Assembly: GCA_016711345.1 (NCBI GenBank)
Contig: JADJTD010000001.1
Location: forward strand, 3,536,001-3,600,000
Source: Chloracidobacterium sp.
Lineage (GTDB): Bacteria > Acidobacteriota > Blastocatellia > Pyrinomonadales > Pyrinomonadaceae
DNA length: 64,000 nt
Direction: 5' to 3'
Positions 60,812 to 64,000 of this stretch are shown in pieces. The position numbers and the translations under genes were made by a program. Below the pieces are notes generated by a model. The model was given only the letters and a program-made list of their open reading frames with translations, had not been told where the DNA came from and searched no databases. Within the stretch, counting starts at the first letter, position 1. Each line of letters begins with the position of its first letter.

Positions 60812-62757
60812 GAAACAACTCCTTTAATCTGCCCGTAAATATTATCCGCCGTGATCGGCATACCATCGTAGTTCAAAACAGAGATCAATTTCGATGCATC
60901 GACGCCTAAATCGATCATCATCAGGCTTTTGAATTGTGCATCGCGGTTTTGCTCGATGACAAAGATGCGTTCGTGGGTGTCAACAAAATCTTGGAAAGAT
61001 TTGCTAAACGGGAATGCACGGGCACGCATAGCGTCGAGGTGAATTCCCTCTTCCGCGAGAAACTCTAACGCCTCCTCGGCGGCGTACGTGGATGTGCCGA
61101 AATAAATCACTCCGTCACTCAACCCAGTCGCTGCTGCTCCAGGTTCTGACTTAATGTCGTCGCGTCTCTGCGGTGAATAAAACTCCGGTTGCGGGACGAG
61201 TTCCTTCGCGGTGTCCCATTTACGCATCAAGCGTTCCATGTTGCGTCGATAAACGTCGCCGTCCTCGGTATAGACGGCGTATTCGTCGCGGGATGAGCCG
61301 CGGGTGACAAAGGCTCCGTAGGTGGTGTGAGTGCCGGCGATTGTGCGGTACGGGATACCGTCGTCGTCTATGTCAAGATAGCGACCGAACTTGCCCTTGA
61401 ACTGCTCAAGCGGCTGGCCTGCGGTCTCTTCACTGCCGTCATTGCCGGGAAGGTCGGCGTGATGGCCATTTCCGTTACCCTCGATGGCTGCGGCTCTGGT
61501 TTCTGAGATGCGATCAAGCTGTTCGGTGGTCAAAACCTTTCCACGATCAAACGCACGCGTATCGTTCCAGACAAGTGAATCGGTGACATGATCGTTCATG
61601 CCGAGGTCGAGGTCGGTCATGATGATGACAGGTGTTTGGAGGCGTTCCGTCAGGTCAAAGGCGTCAGCTGTCATCTCAAAGCACTCTTTTGGAGAGGCTG
61701 GAAAAAGTAAAGGATGTTTAGTGTCGCCGTGCGATGCGTAGGCGGCAAGTAGAATATCAGATTGCTGCGTTCGCGTCGGCATACCGGTCGAAGGTCCTGT
61801 CCGTTGGACGTCTATCAGAACGGTCGGCACCTCGGCGAAGTAGCCCAACCCGAGGAATTCGTTCATCAGCGAAACTCCCGGGCCGCTTGTGGCGGTGAAT
61901 GCTCGGGCTCCATTCCAGCACGCTCCCATCACCATACCGATCGCGGCGAGTTCGTCCTCGGCTTGGACGATGGCGTAATTGTTCTTGCCCGTTTCGGGAT
62001 CGACGCGGTATTTCGCGGCGTATTTCGCAAACGCATCGACGACCGATGTCGAAGGCGTGATCGGGTACCACGCGGCTACGGTCGCACCGGCGTATATTGC
62101 CCCGAGCCCACATGCCGAGTTGCCGCTGAAAAGTATCTTGTCACCGAGCAGGTCACGAGTTTCGAGTTTCAGGTCGAATGGCTTGTCAAAATTGTCACGC
62201 ACCCAGTCGATGCCGAGCTGCAGAGCTTTGTAATTAGGTTCGATCAACTTTTCTTTGCCTTTGAACTGGTCCTGAATAAGCCCTTCGAGCACCTTGAAGT
62301 CCATCCCAAAGAGCACAGACAGAGCTCCAATGTAAACAATGTTCTTAAATAGCATCCGCTGACGAGGGTCACTGAACGCGGCATTAACAAGGTTCATCAG
62401 TGGAATGCCAATGAGCGTGATATCGGTACGCTCATATGAAGGCGGCAAAGGCTTCGACGAGTCATAAAGAAAGTATCCGCCCGCGTGTACGTCCGCATAA
62501 TCTCGCTTCATTGACTGCGGATTGACCGCGATCATCAGATCGATGCCCTCTCGTCTCCCCAAATAACCTTTCTCCGAGACACGCACCTCGTACCAAGTCG
62601 GCAAACCCTGAATATTCGAAGGGAAAATGTTCTTCGGCGTCACCGGCACGCCCATCCGAAACACCGCCTTCGTAAACAAAGCATTAGCCGACGCCGAACC
62701 CGTGCCATTGACGTTCGCAAATCTAACTACGAAATCGTTTATCTTACTCTCATTCAT
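60808..62757 (-). CDS. korA: 2-oxoacid:ferredoxin oxidoreductase alpha subunit (gamma-alpha fusion)
   Basis: A 649-residue fusion. Residues 1-190 are the gamma domain (VVRFANVNGTGSASANALFTKAVFRMG), followed by the alpha domain with GNSACGLGAIYAGATVAAWYPITPST, QAEDELAAIGMVMGACWNGARAFTATSGPGVSLM and IVEQNRDAQ-like end. This is the KorA layout used with KorB in many bacteria. It carries the 2-oxoacid site and CoA-binding part. Confidence 0.92.
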   Translation of the reverse strand: MNESKINDFVVRFANVNGTGSASANALFTKAVFRMGVPVTPKNIFPSNIQGLPTWYEVRVSEKGYLGRREGIDLMIAVNPQSMKRDYADVHAGGYFLYDSSKPLPPSYERTDITLIGIPLMNLVNAAFSDPRQRMLFKNIVYIGALSVLFGMDFKVLEGLIQDQFKGKEKLIEPNYKALQLGIDWVRDNFDKPFDLKLETRDLLGDKILFSGNSACGLGAIYAGATVAAWYPITPSTSVVDAFAKYAAKYRVDPETGKNNYAIVQAEDELAAIGMVMGACWNGARAFTATSGPGVSLMNEFLGLGYFAEVPTVLIDVQRTGPSTGMPTRTQQSDILLAAYASHGDTKHPLLFPASPKECFEMTADAFDLTERLQTPVIIMTDLDLGMNDHVTDSLVWNDTRAFDRGKVLTTEQLDRISETRAAAIEGNGNGHHADLPGNDGSEETAGQPLEQFKGKFGRYLDIDDDGIPYRTIAGTHTTYGAFVTRGSSRDEYAVYTEDGDVYRRNMERLMRKWDTAKELVPQPEFYSPQRRDDIKSEPGAAATGLSDGVIYFGTSTYAAEEALEFLAEEGIHLDAMRARAFPFSKSFQDFVDTHERIFVIEQNRDAQFKSLMMIDLGVDASKLISVLNYDGMPITADNIYGQIKGVVS

Positions 62758-62810
62758 TCGCTTTCTATTATATCGCTATTCTGGTCCCGCCGTAATTAGC
62801 ACTCATTCAC

Positions 62811-63230
62811 TTAGTCTAAGTCACCGCAAACGAATTTATAGCCTGTGACCCTTGCGACGTACTTTTGTCCCGGATGTTCTTCGCCAGCCGTCGTCACGCG
62901 GAGTTTGTTGCCGTAGGCATCCTCGAATAAGAATGCGCAAGGATCCAGGCCGGTTCCAGCACACTCCTCTATTTCCCAATAGCCCTTTTTCCAAAAGATT
63001 TTGGCACTACCGTAAGAAATTCTTGGATTTGTAATGTCATTGTGATGAATCGTTGGGTACGGTTGCCATCCTGCTCGCAGAAGCCTTGGTCTCGCCTTGT
63101 GATAGGTCAGGTCTAGAACAAACGGAAGTTTGGCGTGTTTTTGAGGAGCACATGGAGTTTGTCCAAATATCAGACCTGGAACTGTCGCCAGTATCAGCAC
63201 CGAGCTAAAAAATCGCCTTGCTATTCGCAT
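62811..63230 (-). CDS. Small exported protein of unknown function
   Basis: A 139-residue protein with a signal peptide (FFSSVLILATVPGLIFG) and four cysteines in the mature part (CAPQ, ECAGTGLDPCAF, KFVCGD), perhaps in disulphides. No family recognised. It has a strong ribosome-binding site GGGAGGA seven bases before the ATG. It lies directly downstream of the membrane-protein gene on the same strand. Confidence 0.65.
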   Translation of the reverse strand: MRIARRFFSSVLILATVPGLIFGQTPCAPQKHAKLPFVLDLTYHKARPRLLRAGWQPYPTIHHNDITNPRISYGSAKIFWKKGYWEIEECAGTGLDPCAFLFEDAYGNKLRVTTAGEEHPGQKYVARVTGYKFVCGDLD

Positions 63231-63336
63231 GTTGTTCCTCCCTTATTGATAAACATTACTACGCCGTTCTCAGTATCTTCTCCATCTTTTTGCCTTTCGC
63301 GAGTTCGTCGCTCAGTTTGTCGAGCTGGCGGATCTT

Positions 63337-64000
63337 TTACGTTAGAGCGTCTTCGATGTTTTCGACGCGCATCACCGCTTTCTTCGTAGCCAGAATTCCC
63401 GTTGACAGCAATAGAACGAGCATGATCACAAAGCTACCGCTAAAGGTCATGATTTCATTGAATGAGCCCACGAAGGCGGTTGATGGATTCATAAGCTCGT
63501 AGCTTTCGAGAACTGCACCGACCAGGATACTAGATGCCGGCATTATACCGGTAACCAGCAGTGGCCAATTGTTCCTCCGATCTTTTAGGAAAAAGAGGAT
63601 TCCGATAATAAGGCGAATAACGAGACCCGTTATCGCGGCATATGCGAATCGGTAAAAGGTTTCCGGGCCTTCGATCTTGAACTGAGGAACAAACGCGAGA
63701 AGCAGGAAAAACAGAGCGACCCCCGTGAATGCCAGCACCGTGCTCAGGAGAAACGCTCCATGCAATGCCCTTCTTTTCCTAACAACAAAAGCAAGCAGGA
63801 TCAAGACCGCCACTTCAAACGTGCCCATCACGTTTTGCACAAACAAAGGGTCGCCTTTACCCGAGATCACGCCCTTGTTCGCAGAATGAATTGTCATCAC
63901 CGCCGTAGTCGCTACGAACAAAGGCCCAAAGAAAAGAATCAAGAGCCCGATACTCTTATGGTTCAGGAAGCCCTTCTTTCCGATGAGGTTGAGTTGCAGG
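63337..64000 (-). CDS. Polytopic membrane protein (5' end off the window), possible early stop
   Basis: The frame is open to the right edge (upstream in-frame residues include GKKGFLNHKSIGLLILFFG), so only the last ~220 residues are seen. Six or so membrane segments are visible (LFVATTAVMTIHSANKG; VAVLILLAFVV; LVIRLIIGILFFL; IMLVLLLSTGILA). The reading frame ends at TAA 63337-63339, but the same frame beyond it encodes KIRQLDKLSDELAKGKKMEK and runs to a TAG at 63259-63261. That continuation looks like a natural coiled-coil C-terminus, so the TAA may be a recent nonsense change. No function claimed. Confidence 0.6.
   Translation of the reverse strand, partial: LQLNLIGKKGFLNHKSIGLLILFFGPLFVATTAVMTIHSANKGVISGKGDPLFVQNVMGTFEVAVLILLAFVVRKRRALHGAFLLSTVLAFTGVALFFLLLAFVPQFKIEGPETFYRFAYAAITGLVIRLIIGILFFLKDRRNNWPLLVTGIMPASSILVGAVLESYELMNPSTAFVGSFNEIMTFSGSFVIMLVLLLSTGILATKKAVMRVENIEDALT

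Noticed and set aside
61762..62352. 196-residue ORF in the plus strand
   Set aside because: Antisense shadow of korA, low-complexity Arg/His-rich.

Overview
The window looks like chromosomal DNA of a moderate-GC Gram-negative bacterium, most likely an Acidobacteriota member of the Blastocatellia (subdivision 4) type. This is inferred from the mix of housekeeping genes, the many secreted beta-propeller and DUF proteins, the Tat-exported TldD, and the Wza/Wzc exopolysaccharide machinery. No rRNA gene is present to settle it.

Layout: (1) 0-10 kb is housekeeping: metK (cut by the left edge), a lipoprotein, a BFN-domain protein and miaB on the minus strand, then dnaE and accA on the plus strand, ssb (minus), a secreted PQQ-type propeller and a DUF465 protein. 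(2) 10.1-14.3 kb (minus) holds rimI, tsaB and a compact peptide-modification-like cassette: an HprK-related kinase, two tandem PqqD-domain proteins each carrying a Tat-like signal and an identical six-cysteine tail, and a nucleotidyltransferase. (3) 14.3-42 kb is a Wzx/Wzy-dependent exopolysaccharide locus, nearly all on the minus strand and read from wza/wzc towards a WecA-like initiating transferase. It encodes four special-sugar routes: GDP-L-fucose (gmd, fcl), a CDP-6-deoxyhexose (rfbF, rfbG, SDR), a UDP-L-6-deoxy-amino sugar (CapE/WbvB-like, RmlD-like, WecB-like), and NDP-heptose (HldA plus an HldC-GmhA fusion). It also encodes six glycosyltransferases, methyltransferases, a flippase and a polymerase. 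A plus-strand island (28.1-30 kb: secreted protein and FkbM methyltransferase) interrupts it and is flanked by repeats. (4) 42.2-50.3 kb holds mutS followed by accessory genes, AT-rich membrane proteins, degenerate copies of the mutS 3' end with its downstream promoter, repeat-rich non-coding DNA and an orphan HicB-like protein. (5) 50.3-59.1 kb (plus) holds a GH3 nagZ-like enzyme, an orphan oligopeptide-binding lipoprotein, tRNA-Gly and tRNA-Cys, then an operon of DUF305, LVIVD-repeat, Tat-TldD and PmbA. (6) 59.2-64 kb (minus) holds a 2-oxoacid:ferredoxin oxidoreductase operon interrupted by a secreted protein, a small secreted protein and a membrane protein cut by the right edge.

The most unusual items are the twin PqqD-Tat-Cys6 genes, each followed by a terminator-like hairpin, with their kinase and nucleotidyltransferase neighbours; the duplicated mutS-tail/promoter segment; the 20-bp in-phase tandem array inside the exopolysaccharide operon; and two genes whose 3' ends look broken by a single base. 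All function calls come from reading protein motifs and context; no database search was run.
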